A DNA stretch of 64,000 bases. Source: CANIGN01 sp041391385 (GTDB lineage: Bacteria > Bdellovibrionota > UBA2428). The notes below the pieces were generated by a model. It did not search any database, was not told the DNA's origin, and saw only the letters and a program-made list of their open reading frames with translations. A program made the translations under genes and the position numbers. Of the stretch, positions 8,636 to 16,708 are shown piece by piece; the first letter of the stretch is position 1; every line of letters starts with the position of its first letter. Location of the stretch: NCBI GenBank assembly GCA_041391385.1, contig JAWKOD010000006.1, positions 1-64,000 on the forward strand, given 5' to 3'.

Positions 8636-9088
8636 ATGGCATTCTTTGGACGCATTCTAGTTCTTGCAGGTTTTCTATTTTTAAACGCTCAGTTAAAAGC
8701 TGTAAGTTACGATCGCTGCTATAGCGTGATTTCTGAATCTTTTACTTTCAATAATAAGTCTTTGGATAAGAAAGAGTTTGGTCGCTTTGCCTGTACAGAT
8801 GAAAGTATTCAGGACTTGAAGGATATTGAAAATAGAATTTATAATACAAGCTCCGAAATTAGAGCCTCGCAGCTGAGTTTTTTTGCGAATCTGAAATATG
8901 GAAAAAAGAGAAGTCTCTCAGCGGAAATATCCTTAGCTTGTAAGTTTTTATCCGATAAGCAGCAACTCTCCAGTATAGCTGCGAACAAGGCTTACGAGTA
9001 CATTACTCATTGTTTTGTAAATACAGAGAAAAGATGGACCGCCATAGAGCTCAATTATATAAAAGCCATAATTGATGAGAGTTACTAA
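8636..9088 (+). CDS. Small exported protein of unknown function
   Basis: A 150-residue protein with a clear signal peptide (RILVLAGFLFLNAQLKA, cleavage near residue 23). The mature part has four Cys (near YDRCYSV, FACTDES, LACKFL, THCFVN), so two disulfides are possible. It is otherwise helical and charged. No family is recognised. It is convergent with the next gene, whose stop lies 20 bp away; a short TTACTAA/TTAGTAA dyad spans the stop codon. Confidence 0.55.
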   Translation: MAFFGRILVLAGFLFLNAQLKAVSYDRCYSVISESFTFNNKSLDKKEFGRFACTDESIQDLKDIENRIYNTSSEIRASQLSFFANLKYGKKRSLSAEISLACKFLSDKQQLSSIAANKAYEYITHCFVNTEKRWTAIELNYIKAIIDESY

Positions 9089-9107
9089 TACTTAGTAATA
9101 TAAGTCT

Positions 9108-9842
9108 TTAATTTTTCTTTTTCTTGTCTTTGAAAATCGAAAAAGGGAAAAATACTCTATCGGTTTTGATTTTTACAGATGCGATTACTCCTAAGTTTTC
9201 TTCGGCAAGTGGGGCGGCATTCCATTCCGCTCCTGCGTTTAGAGTCGCGTTTTCTGATATAGAACGACTAAGGCCAACTCTGCGTATTTGCCATGAGCCT
9301 TCTACTCCTTTGTGTGATTCAAAAAAGGGTTTTAAGGGTTCTCGTTTTGCTGCAACTCTTGATTCGGGCTCAAAGGTGTCGAGAGGCTCTGGGGTATTGG
9401 CAGCTACAAGAGCTCTGTTAATTTGATCCGAGTCAAAGAGACGATCACCTTTTAGATAAGCATTAAAGTTTTGAGGATCAAAATTCTTTTTTAAAGAGCT
9501 ATTGAATCGAACCTGTGTAAGTTGACCTTTTTTATTAAAGATATAAGAGACTACTTTTTCACTTCCTAGGCCCTTTATTACGATGTGGACTTGCCTTGAA
9601 AAAGCGCGCTTTTGTTGAGAAAGGCTTAGCTGAAGTCTATCGCTCGCAAAGGGAGAGTTGCCAAGTAGTTCACGTATCTTAGTTTCTGAAAGGCCACTAA
9701 AGTCACCTTTTACAGCTGCTTCGTTCAATTCACTTAAAATCTGAGGCGAACAGAAGTCTCTGAAATTGTAATCACTTAAGTCTGCAAATGCAGGTAAAAC
9801 ACAAAAAGCGATGAAAAGAGTTATGAGCCGATTGCGCTTCAT
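9108..9842 (-). CDS. Exported protein of unknown function (244 aa)
   Basis: A 244-residue protein with a signal peptide (LITLFIAFCVLPAFA, cleavage about residue 20). The mature protein is mixed alpha/beta with a very basic C-terminus (KDKKKKN). No known motif or catalytic site is seen. It has its own ATG and no same-strand neighbours close by. Confidence 0.6.
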   Translation of the reverse strand: MKRNRLITLFIAFCVLPAFADLSDYNFRDFCSPQILSELNEAAVKGDFSGLSETKIRELLGNSPFASDRLQLSLSQQKRAFSRQVHIVIKGLGSEKVVSYIFNKKGQLTQVRFNSSLKKNFDPQNFNAYLKGDRLFDSDQINRALVAANTPEPLDTFEPESRVAAKREPLKPFFESHKGVEGSWQIRRVGLSRSISENATLNAGAEWNAAPLAEENLGVIASVKIKTDRVFFPFSIFKDKKKKN

Positions 9843-9969
9843 GTTCTTAATTATCCTATGGCTACAGCTTCTTGTGTGATTTTAAGTGTGGCTAAAGCCT
9901 AAGCTTCAGATTTTCTTTTGTTTTATTTCTAAAAGCGATGAAAAAAAGTTAGTCAGTCTTAACAATTCT

Positions 9970-10074
9970 ATGAAGTTATTTTTTAATCGAGGGAATGAAG
10001 CGATCGATCATGCTTTGGCCGCATTCCAATTGGCCATGGCTTTTGTCAGCCTTTTGATGATTTTAGTGTTCTAA
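9970..10074 (+). CDS. Possible small single-span membrane peptide
   Basis: The gap between 9843 and 10143 holds an open frame that could start at ATG 9970 and give 34 residues, ending in one hydrophobic helix (FQLAMAFVSLLMILVF). An upstream extension to 9886 in the same frame is less protein-like. No good ribosome-binding site is seen. This is a weak call, recorded because nothing else occupies the gap. Confidence 0.2.
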   Translation: MKLFFNRGNEAIDHALAAFQLAMAFVSLLMILVF

Positions 10075-10143
10075 GGGCAAATCAAATTCTAGTCCGCAAA
10101 TGGATAATTGGCATACTAATAACTTGTAAGTTGACGATAAGTA

Positions 10144-11601
10144 ATGATGCGTTTAATGATTCGGTTACTCCTTGTTATAGGGGGCCAATTTTTTGTTCCT
10201 GATGCGCATGCTGGGTTAATGGATTACATACTCAGTAAGATAAGTGGAAATACTAATCTAGATGTGGGGCTTGAGCACGTACAAGAACTTGTGGATAGTT
10301 TTAGTTCAGATAACCCCACAAGTTTATTCGATTCAAATTATTCAGATGCCGAGGTTCTCTTGGCCTTAAGGGCGGGGATTCATGTAGAAGAGTCACTTTT
10401 TGAGTTTTGTGCACAAAAGTTAAATGATCCGGATGAAAAGAAAAAAAAACGAGCCTTCAAGATTTTAGGCGAAATTTTCTCAAAGAATGTGCTTGGAGAA
10501 AAAATAGCCTGGACTAAGCTCAAGTTTAATCGGGAAACGATTGCCTGGGCTTCGAGAAACTTTGATGTTTTATTTCAGAAGGGCACTCATAGAGTAAATG
10601 CCAATAACTCACTTCTTTTTAGTCTGATTATATCAAAAGATGAAAAGGGTGAGCGTCCTGAGTTGTTAACCGCAATCAAAAAAGGTGCTCTAGATAGTCA
10701 ATCATTTTTCACAGCACTTTACCTAAGTGAAATGAGATTTACTGAAGTTCCCCAAAGCGAACTAGATTTAATGAAGAAAGTTTTTGCTGAAAATTATCGA
10801 CATAAGAGACTCTTTGAAAAACTAAGTACCCAAGTTAATGTAGACGTGTTAGACGAGACTCTTAAAAGTGCAGTTAAGGATCTGGATTCTCAATCTATAA
10901 ATGAGCTTCTAAATTTGAACATAGAAGATCTTGTGAAAAATTATTCTTCAGAGCGCGGGAGTCACATTCTTGAGCTACTCACTAGCAGCGAAAGGAGTTT
11001 GGAATCACTACAAATCAAATGGCTAGCTAATTTTGCTGAACTTGAAATTGAGGATAAGAAAAAGATTAAGCCTCTCTTGAAACAGCTTATATTACACACA
11101 AGTGATACTCCTGCTATTAATGCAACCGAATTTGCTTTCGCACAAAGTATAGATTCTTCGGACATTGGATTTTTTGAAAAGTTACTGAACAGTAAGAATC
11201 CTATGCATGTTGAAAGCGCCATAAGGATTGCTGGATTTATCGAGAGTAATCCTGATGAAAAAACAAGAAAAGAGTTTAAAGCAAAATTAGCTCCAATCAT
11301 TCAAGAAAAAGCTAGGGCTAAACTCATAAGTGAGAGGTCGGGATTTAGTTTTACAAGTCTTATAGCAAACGCTTATGTAGCAATGGGGCTAGAAACTCCA
11401 CAACAAGTAAAAGAATTTATTGAGATTTCGCTTAACTTAAACCAACCAACTTCAGAGAGTCCGTTTTCTGTAGGTTTTGAGGCACGATATCACGTTGGAT
11501 CTGAAGCTGCAAAAACACTCTTTGGAGATCTCGTAGATCGATACTCTACACTCACTCAATCAGAAAAAAAACCTTACTTCTTCTTTAAATTCACCTGTTG
11601 A
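10144..11601 (+). CDS. N-terminal part of a large exported helical-repeat protein, broken by a frameshift
   Basis: 485 residues with a signal peptide (LLLVIGGQFFVPDAHA, cleavage near residue 24), followed by Leu-rich, strongly helical sequence like HEAT/TPR-type solenoids, but with no match I can name. The frame ends at a TGA at 11599-11601, just after an A8 run at 11564-11571. Removing one A joins this frame to the downstream open frame without any stop, giving ...SEKNLTSSLNSPVEHIEKL.... The two parts are therefore one gene of roughly 1,075 residues. Either the run is miscounted, or the gene is truly interrupted, phase-variable, or read by polymerase slippage. Confidence 0.65.
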   Translation: MMRLMIRLLLVIGGQFFVPDAHAGLMDYILSKISGNTNLDVGLEHVQELVDSFSSDNPTSLFDSNYSDAEVLLALRAGIHVEESLFEFCAQKLNDPDEKKKKRAFKILGEIFSKNVLGEKIAWTKLKFNRETIAWASRNFDVLFQKGTHRVNANNSLLFSLIISKDEKGERPELLTAIKKGALDSQSFFTALYLSEMRFTEVPQSELDLMKKVFAENYRHKRLFEKLSTQVNVDVLDETLKSAVKDLDSQSINELLNLNIEDLVKNYSSERGSHILELLTSSERSLESLQIKWLANFAELEIEDKKKIKPLLKQLILHTSDTPAINATEFAFAQSIDSSDIGFFEKLLNSKNPMHVESAIRIAGFIESNPDEKTRKEFKAKLAPIIQEKARAKLISERSGFSFTSLIANAYVAMGLETPQQVKEFIEISLNLNQPTSESPFSVGFEARYHVGSEAAKTLFGDLVDRYSTLTQSEKKPYFFFKFTC

Positions 11602-11704
11602 GCACATTGAAAAACTTTATACTGTTCTTAAGTCTAAAGATGATATCAATAAGTGGCTGACTGATCAGCTCGCCTCCTTAAGTGTCAATGAACTCAGCTT
11701 CGCG

Positions 11705-13372
11705 TTGGCTTTTAGTTCTAACGTATGGATGAGCGATGAGTCTACATTGAAAGAATGGGTGACTGAGTGCTCAAGAGAACAAAACGAAAAAGCTCAAATT
11801 TGTAAGCGTTATTTTAACCTCAATAATATCAGTTCAGATTCATTTCGTGATTATTTACTTGGTTCTTTGGACGCTGATTCTTCGGCTGAGTCTATACTGT
11901 CAAATTTAAAATCTATAAAATGGGCCTCTGTAACTTTAGCCGTACACAAATTAAAACCACAAAGCCAAGAGGATCTTTCTTTTGCCTCTCTTGTACTTAT
12001 CAAACATAAAGACATTCTCGAAGATATGGGCCTTCAAGAAAAAGACTTTCCTTTCAAAGAGCACATCGAAGCCCTTTTAAAAGATAAGGATTATCGAGTA
12101 CGAGGCTTAGCTGTTCAGGCATTAGAAGAAATTGACAACTTAGCAAACTCTCCTTTTTTTAATGAGGAGCAAAAGTCTTTAAAAGCATCTAAAAATTACT
12201 GTATAGAGTTTTGTGCAGGCTCGAAGAAGTTACTTGATACACTCCATAATCCGCCTACTTCTGATATGGCTAGTTTTTTTAATAGACCTTCAATCTTTAA
12301 TTCTGCGGTAGATAGTCTTAAGCTTCTAACTCTTTTTAGAGCTTCTAGGCTTTGCCCGCAAAAGGAACTCTTAGCGTTCAATCAAAAACTTCAATTGGCA
12401 CTTACTGCTATAAACAACAGCACCATTCCTAGTGATCAGGAAACTCTTCAATATTATAAGCATATTACTGAGATACTCAGTAGAACGGATGCTTCACCTG
12501 GTAGTTCTACATATGACTATGAACAGACTTTTACTCTTCAATTACTCGCAGATATTCACTCAGCTCATCCAAGTATTCCACTTTCAAAAATCACGAAGAC
12601 TATCCAAAGCAATGTTTTGGGCAGAATACGTAACCCAAAAACAGATTCAATAGAAGGAAGTCGTGTAAATACCTATTCCTATTCAACGCTTTTTCATTCA
12701 TGGGGGAGTTCACAAGAGGATCCAGTCGCTAAAAAGGAGCTCTTAACGGATGCTAAGCTTATCCCTAGTTTTCCTAAGGAAAACCCTTTAATCATTCCTT
12801 ATAATCCCACCCAAAGGAACAGAGCGACTCATTGGCAGGAAGATACTGACTCTGAAAGAGCTTCCGCAGCACGAGCCCTTGTCTTTTATACTGCACTTTA
12901 CAACACAGAAGTCGAAGTCACCTCTAAAGCCAATACTCGAGCAATATTATTCAAGGCACTGGAAAATTACTTTTTTAAATATTTTGACGATCTCGCAGCT
13001 CATTTACAACGAGGTGGTGTGCATGACGGACCAGATAATATAGCTCCCTATTATCTCTACCCAAGTCTTATGTATAGCTACTATGCATTTCAAGGCTTAG
13101 AGAGTGATAAAAGCTTAACTCATGAAGAAAAAGAAAAACTTCTTAAAATTAAAACACAAGCTCAAGAAAAAGTTTCTAGCCTTATCCGAGAGAATGGTGA
13201 ATTTGCGTTAACGGGAGACGACAAACGGCAGAATGAGACGGGCTATGGCGGCTTTTATGGTGCGGATCAGGCGATGGGACTACTTGCACTCTCTAGCTTT
13301 GCCGAGTGTAGTGACATGGGACCAAACGCAAAAGCTATAGAAGCCAATGAGCATTCTCCGAAGCAGAAGTAA
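11705..13372 (+). CDS. C-terminal part of the frameshifted large exported protein
   Basis: A 555-residue open frame, +1 relative to the preceding one. The frame is in fact open back to the A8 run at 11564, so the nominal TTG start at 11705 is probably not a real initiation site. The sequence continues the charged helical pattern, then becomes more globular. Near its end it has aromatic and Gly-rich stretches (ETGYGGFYGADQAMGLLALSS) that recall alpha/alpha-barrel or terpenoid-cyclase-like repeats; this resemblance is weak. Function unknown. Confidence 0.6.
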   Translation: MAFSSNVWMSDESTLKEWVTECSREQNEKAQICKRYFNLNNISSDSFRDYLLGSLDADSSAESILSNLKSIKWASVTLAVHKLKPQSQEDLSFASLVLIKHKDILEDMGLQEKDFPFKEHIEALLKDKDYRVRGLAVQALEEIDNLANSPFFNEEQKSLKASKNYCIEFCAGSKKLLDTLHNPPTSDMASFFNRPSIFNSAVDSLKLLTLFRASRLCPQKELLAFNQKLQLALTAINNSTIPSDQETLQYYKHITEILSRTDASPGSSTYDYEQTFTLQLLADIHSAHPSIPLSKITKTIQSNVLGRIRNPKTDSIEGSRVNTYSYSTLFHSWGSSQEDPVAKKELLTDAKLIPSFPKENPLIIPYNPTQRNRATHWQEDTDSERASAARALVFYTALYNTEVEVTSKANTRAILFKALENYFFKYFDDLAAHLQRGGVHDGPDNIAPYYLYPSLMYSYYAFQGLESDKSLTHEEKEKLLKIKTQAQEKVSSLIRENGEFALTGDDKRQNETGYGGFYGADQAMGLLALSSFAECSDMGPNAKAIEANEHSPKQK

Positions 13373-13575
13373 CAAGATGACCTAAAGGGTTAGGGATCGA
13401 AGCTGCTTCTCTAAAATACGGGTAGCAGTTCGATCCACGTCACGCCACCACATCATTCGGCTGCGCCAAATGATCAGAAAGTACAAATTCTATGTGGGAA
13501 ATCTATGAGCAGAGTTATGTTTGGAATTTGGTGGAAGAGACCCCATCCGGAGTAATTTCCAATAGTTAGATTGAA

Positions 13576-13598
13576 CATTTGGCTTTCTAAGCCAAATG
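13576..13598. terminator. Perfect hairpin downstream of the minus-strand TA module
   Basis: CATTTGGCTT-TCT-AAGCCAAATG is a perfect 10-bp inverted repeat with a 3-nt loop, 25 bp past the antitoxin stop codon. There is no T-run on either side, so it may be a 3' stabilising hairpin or a protein-binding site rather than an intrinsic terminator. Confidence 0.35.
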
Positions 13599-13622
13599 GA
13601 AAAGTATCACGAGGAACAGATC

Positions 13623-13904
13623 TCAAGCAGCTTTTTTTACTTTTACTTCAGCAGTAAGTCCTACGGCTTCAATGATTCTAAGAATTCTATCAAGAGTAAC
13701 TTTTTGAAGGCTACCTGAAAGAATTCCCGTTACAGCAGATCTAGGAAGACCGGATTTTTTTGCAATCTCTGCGTGTGTGTAACCATCTCTATCAACTGCT
13801 TTGAGAGCAGCATCGATGAGTTCAGCTTTTAGAACTGCTTCAAGTCCTCTGCTTTTTGTAATGCCAAGTTTCTTAGCTAATTCATTTACGCTTGATGGTT
13901 TCAT
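13623..13904 (-). CDS. HigA-like XRE-family antitoxin
   Basis: A 93-residue DNA-binding protein whose centre is a helix-turn-helix (YTHAEIAKKSGLPRSAVTGILSGSL, given in two overlapping helices near residues 42-65). The C-terminus is basic. It starts inside the last codons of the upstream toxin gene (ATGA, 4-bp overlap), the toxin-first order of HigBA-type modules. It would neutralise the toxin and repress the operon. Cell location: cytoplasm. Confidence 0.8.
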   Translation of the reverse strand: MKPSSVNELAKKLGITKSRGLEAVLKAELIDAALKAVDRDGYTHAEIAKKSGLPRSAVTGILSGSLQKVTLDRILRIIEAVGLTAEVKVKKAA

Positions 13905-14218
13905 TTTAAAATCCTCTTTAATCTTTCCTTAGCAGTTTCAATATTCTGCTGGGGTGTCGCTTGGCTTTTCTTTTTAAATGCATGAATCAACCAAACACGT
14001 CCTGCTCCAGCGAGCCAGTAAACTACTCTGTAGATGCCGCTCTTATCTCTAAAACGAAGTTCGTGAACACCTCTTCCAATGGAGGGCATGGGTCTCGAGA
14101 GAGGCATGCTGAGCATGTGACCTCGCTCTAACCTTGCAACTGCATCGGCTAGCTCGCCCCGAACATCTTCTGGCCACTCGTCAAGCTCACGGCTGCACTG
14201 CTTTAGGATCTCAAGCAT
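13901..14218 (-). CDS. HigB/RelE-like toxin (phage Gp49-like family)
   Basis: A 105-residue toxin-like protein. VHELRFRDKSGIYRVVYWL followed by VWLIHAFKKKSQATP is the typical core of the Gp49-like (DUF891) branch of the RelE/ParE superfamily, whose members are ribosome-dependent mRNA interferases. It is the first gene of the module and overlaps the antitoxin by 4 bp. A short unannotated gap (14219-14271) upstream would carry the promoter. Exact target not determinable from sequence. Confidence 0.8.
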   Translation of the reverse strand: MLEILKQCSRELDEWPEDVRGELADAVARLERGHMLSMPLSRPMPSIGRGVHELRFRDKSGIYRVVYWLAGAGRVWLIHAFKKKSQATPQQNIETAKERLKRILK

Positions 14219-14271
14219 CTGTTAGTAGTATGTCTTAAATATGAGACATTGTCAAGTCGTTGCTTAGTGGA

Positions 14272-15201
14272 TCATTGGCTTGCTGGGCGACGGGAAAACT
14301 GTCTGAAGTCATCGAATTTTCTATAAAAGTCACTCGCGGAACTTCTTAAATTTCCAAAATCCAAACTTGCTAGATAAGAGCTAATCTTAAAGCCATTTTC
14401 TAGAATTGTGTTTTCATCAACATGCTTGGCGGCAGAATAGTTCCTTGAAATTTCTTTTAGCTTAGTTCGAAAATTTTCCGATACCTGATTTGCATCATTC
14501 TGCGACATACTTTTTGGATAACCGACGGATAGGATATATAAGCAGCGCTCAAAATCGAAGTTCTGAGATGACGCACAACTCGATTGAATAGAAACGCCCC
14601 ATTGTTGGAAGCGTGCCCAATCGCGAATCTGTAAGGTAAGAATTCTCGCATTTGCATAGTCACCAGTGCTTAGAAATTCGTTGATCTGATTAATTGAAAG
14701 CTTTATTGCTGCTTCATCTGTATTGCCGGTAAGAACTATAGAGCTTTCAATGGCTGCAATGAGTTTATTAAATGCTGAAATAAGTTCATCCTTAGGAACT
14801 CCGGCCAAATCCTCCATTAATAAAATGTCCCCGCAATCGCTTAGCTTTATCTCATTGCCACATGCTGAACTGATTTGCTTTCTGGATAGCAATTCATTGT
14901 AGCCAGTGATTTTAGAAGTACCTTCCAGAAAAAAACCAAAAATGGCGAAAAAAACAAGAAAACTATAAAAAAACATTGCGCTTCGACGAGCTAATTTCGA
15001 TTTTATTTTTTCAAATCTGTGTTGAACGAAAAAATTGACCAGCATTACCGGAACAGCAGCTAAAACAACTGAGATTGCAGATCGAAACAATATTTGTAAA
15101 ACCGAGATCGAACCATTAGTCAGCCTAGCCCAAGCGAAGAAAATTATAATTCCAGCACAAAACCAAACTAATGAATTTTTCTTCAGAAAAGTTTTTATCA
15201 C
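14272..15201 (-). CDS. Membrane protein of unknown function
   Basis: A 309-residue protein with a GTG start. Three hydrophobic segments occupy the first third (near residues 12-27, 33-53 and 74-93). The rest is a soluble, mostly helical domain with several Cys (SSACGNEI, LSDCGD, SSCASSQ, ERCLYI). No known family. It lies in the accessory region beside the TA module, so it may be cargo. Confidence 0.5.
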   Translation of the reverse strand: MIKTFLKKNSLVWFCAGIIIFFAWARLTNGSISVLQILFRSAISVVLAAVPVMLVNFFVQHRFEKIKSKLARRSAMFFYSFLVFFAIFGFFLEGTSKITGYNELLSRKQISSACGNEIKLSDCGDILLMEDLAGVPKDELISAFNKLIAAIESSIVLTGNTDEAAIKLSINQINEFLSTGDYANARILTLQIRDWARFQQWGVSIQSSCASSQNFDFERCLYILSVGYPKSMSQNDANQVSENFRTKLKEISRNYSAAKHVDENTILENGFKISSYLASLDFGNLRSSASDFYRKFDDFRQFSRRPASQ

Positions 15202-15230
15202 TATGTTTCAATTATCGGCTGAAATAGCCT

Positions 15231-15710
15231 ATGACTTTAATCTTTGATTCCTATGTTTTTAGTTTCTGCGGGAGAGACCTGCTCCTGAAACAAAACATGA
15301 ACTTAGCTATGAAAAACTACAAATTTGTAGCTGCCTTTTGCGCGGTGATTCGTAAGCCAAAACTAAGCCACGAAAAAGCCCAAATGGGCCGCGTTGAAAT
15401 ACTCGGGTGGAATGTCGCGCCGATCGAAGCTGCTAGGAGCAGCTTCGGCTCCTCCCGCGCCAAACAAAAAAAGCATTTCGCACCCTTCGGGTACAAAACG
15501 CTTTTTGGTGGAGGCGGTCCTAATCTAGTCGAACCACAGGCATTAACCGTCTCCATAGGGAGAGTGGTAGTCTGGCGAAAAGACAAAGTCGATCTCACCG
15601 AGCTGGCAAAACTACGATGGGTCGATAAATGGACAATTGAGCGACTGGCGAGTCATTTTGGACTGGGAACTACCAGCATAAAAATGAATCTCCGTCTGCT
15701 CAAAAAATGA
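15231..15710 (+). CDS. HTH-containing protein, hairpin-rich gene (possible recombinase remnant)
   Basis: An open frame of 159 codons. Only the C-terminal 50 residues look like a convincing protein: LRWVDKWTIERLASHFGLG has the shape of a resolvase-type helix-turn-helix. The central part is encoded by strong DNA hairpins (15425-15447 and 15468-15506) and is low-complexity (GGGGPN), so the frame there may be fortuitous and the true start may be internal. It precedes a small protein and a TA module on the same strand. Possibly the DNA-binding remnant of a mobile-element recombinase. Confidence 0.4.
   Translation: MTLIFDSYVFSFCGRDLLLKQNMNLAMKNYKFVAAFCAVIRKPKLSHEKAQMGRVEILGWNVAPIEAARSSFGSSRAKQKKHFAPFGYKTLFGGGGPNLVEPQALTVSIGRVVVWRKDKVDLTELAKLRWVDKWTIERLASHFGLGTTSIKMNLRLLKK
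15425..15447. repeat. Perfect 10-bp hairpin
   Basis: CGAAGCTGCT-AGG-AGCAGCTTCG is a perfect inverted repeat. Its left arm with flanking bases (GATCGAAGCTGCT) recurs at 13395-13407, where it also forms an imperfect hairpin with AGCAGTTCGATCC at 13424-13436. The shared unit may be a small dispersed palindromic element. Confidence 0.45.
15468..15506. terminator. Imperfect long hairpin with A/T-rich ends, terminator-like
   Basis: AAAAAGC ... GCTTTTT arms enclose a CCC-TTC-GGG tip. The stem has about 18 positions with three mismatches. A-run and T-run flanks would make it an intrinsic terminator on either strand, yet it sits inside the HTH open frame. Confidence 0.4.
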
Positions 15711-15719
15711 AGGTTCGAT

Positions 15720-15908
15720 ATGGATGCGATACTTGGAAAATTGTTTTTAGCTTATGCACTTTATACATTGGGTATGTCCTTGACGGAGGTTTTGAGTTGC
15801 AGATCTAAAACCTGTTTAAACAAGATTGAAAAGGCAAAACGAAAGGTTTTGAAAATGGATTGGAAGCCAATTTCAATTTTCCCTGAGGAAGCAAAGAAAT
15901 TTAGATAG
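15720..15908 (+). CDS. Small protein of unknown function
   Basis: 62 residues. It has a moderately hydrophobic N-terminal helix (LGKLFLAYALYTLGMSLTEVL), then a basic stretch with two Cys (SCRSKTC) and KIEKAKRKVLKM. It starts 9 bp after the HTH gene and probably belongs to the same transcript. No family recognised; real but unassigned, or part of a decaying element. Confidence 0.35.
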   Translation: MDAILGKLFLAYALYTLGMSLTEVLSCRSKTCLNKIEKAKRKVLKMDWKPISIFPEEAKKFR

Positions 15909-15989
15909 CTCCCGCGGGTCAGCCCCACGGCTTCGACCCTTGGGCCTGTTTTACGATCCTAAGCATTTTTGACCTTGAAAAAAGGAGTG

Positions 15990-16005
15990 TTAGCATATAT
16001 GCTAA
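15990..16005. promoter_or_regulatory. Perfect 16-bp palindrome at the start of the second TA module
   Basis: TTAGCATATATGCTAA is fully palindromic and overlaps the likely ATG (15999) of the toxin gene. Antitoxins of HigA type autoregulate by binding such palindromes. A TTGACC lies at 15969-15974 and may be a -35 box. Confidence 0.5.
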
Positions 16006-16403
16006 TAGACAGAATGAGTGCACCAACAGAACTTGTTGCTCGAGGCAATGTCTTTGCGATTGAGGCGTTTATCTCAGATCAAGGAGGGCCCTTGGCCTTG
16101 AAGTTTTTGGAGTCCTTATCTGAGAAAGAGCAAGTTCCAATGGCGGCACTTTTTCAGCGTATGGCTGATACAGGAAAGATTTGGAATGAGCAAAAGTTTA
16201 AGCACCTTGAAGGAAGCGACAGTATTTTTGAGTTCAAGACAAATGAAAACCGAGTTCTATGTTTTTTCTTTGTTGGTAAACGCGTGATATTGACCCACGG
16301 TTTTAAGAAGAAACAGCCCAAAACACCCAAAGATGAAATTGAAAGGGCTGAAAATTTAAAGAAGGAATTTGAAAGGAAGGCAAGACATGAAAAAAGGAGC
16401 TAG
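15999..16403 (+). CDS. HigB/RelE-like toxin (phage Gp49-like family), second module
   Basis: About 134 residues from ATG 15999, chosen because AAGGAG (15982-15987) lies 11 nt upstream; ATG 16014 is a second candidate. The core FEFKTNENRVLCFFFVGKRVILTHGFKKKQPKTPKDEIERA is the Gp49-like toxin signature (beta strands then FKKK...TP..E...A), typical of ribosome-dependent mRNA interferases. The antitoxin gene overlaps its 3' end by 17 bp. It shares family and gene order with the module at 13.6-14.2 kb but only weak sequence likeness. Confidence 0.78.
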   Translation: MLIDRMSAPTELVARGNVFAIEAFISDQGGPLALKFLESLSEKEQVPMAALFQRMADTGKIWNEQKFKHLEGSDSIFEFKTNENRVLCFFFVGKRVILTHGFKKKQPKTPKDEIERAENLKKEFERKARHEKRS

Positions 16404-16683
16404 CAAAGCTTGGATTGAGAAAAAACTTTCCAAGAAATCATTTCGCAAGTCTTTTGAGAAAGAAGTTGAAAAACTGTCTATCGGTGAGCGGCTCACTGAA
16501 CTTCGATTGAAAGCAGGCCTTACCCAAGCGGAAGTCGCTCGTAGGGTTGGCACAACAGCATCGGCCATTAGTCGATATGAGAGTGCCGAATATGATCGCT
16601 ACGAGTACAGCACCTTAAAGAAAATCGCAGCAGCCTGTGGCGGCGAAGTCGAACTCGTCTTTCGCCTGCCAGAAGCAGCCTAA
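16387..16683 (+). CDS. XRE-family antitoxin, second module
   Basis: About 98 residues from ATG 16387 (GAAAGGAAGG upstream is the ribosome-binding site). A basic N-terminal helix is followed by a clear HTH_3 domain: LRLKAGLTQAEVARRVGTTA then SAISRYESAEYDRYEYSTLK. It ends VELVFRLPEAA, a common ending of HigA-type antitoxins. It would bind the toxin and the palindrome at 15990-16005. The IS91-derived repeat begins 25 bp downstream. Confidence 0.82.
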   Translation: MKKGASKAWIEKKLSKKSFRKSFEKEVEKLSIGERLTELRLKAGLTQAEVARRVGTTASAISRYESAEYDRYEYSTLKKIAAACGGEVELVFRLPEAA

Positions 16684-16708
16684 AAGGATAAGGATAGAGG
16701 CTGAGGAT

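Noticed and set aside
13391..13445. Possible tRNA 3' fragment ending GCCACCA with a TTCGATCC word
   Set aside because: The T stem does not pair; the sequence is better explained as the imperfect hairpin GGATCGAAGCTGCT/AGCAGTTCGATCC.
15317..15598. Minus-strand frame opposite the HTH gene
   Set aside because: Pro/Cys-rich translation of the hairpin region with no domain; the plus-strand HTH end is more convincing.
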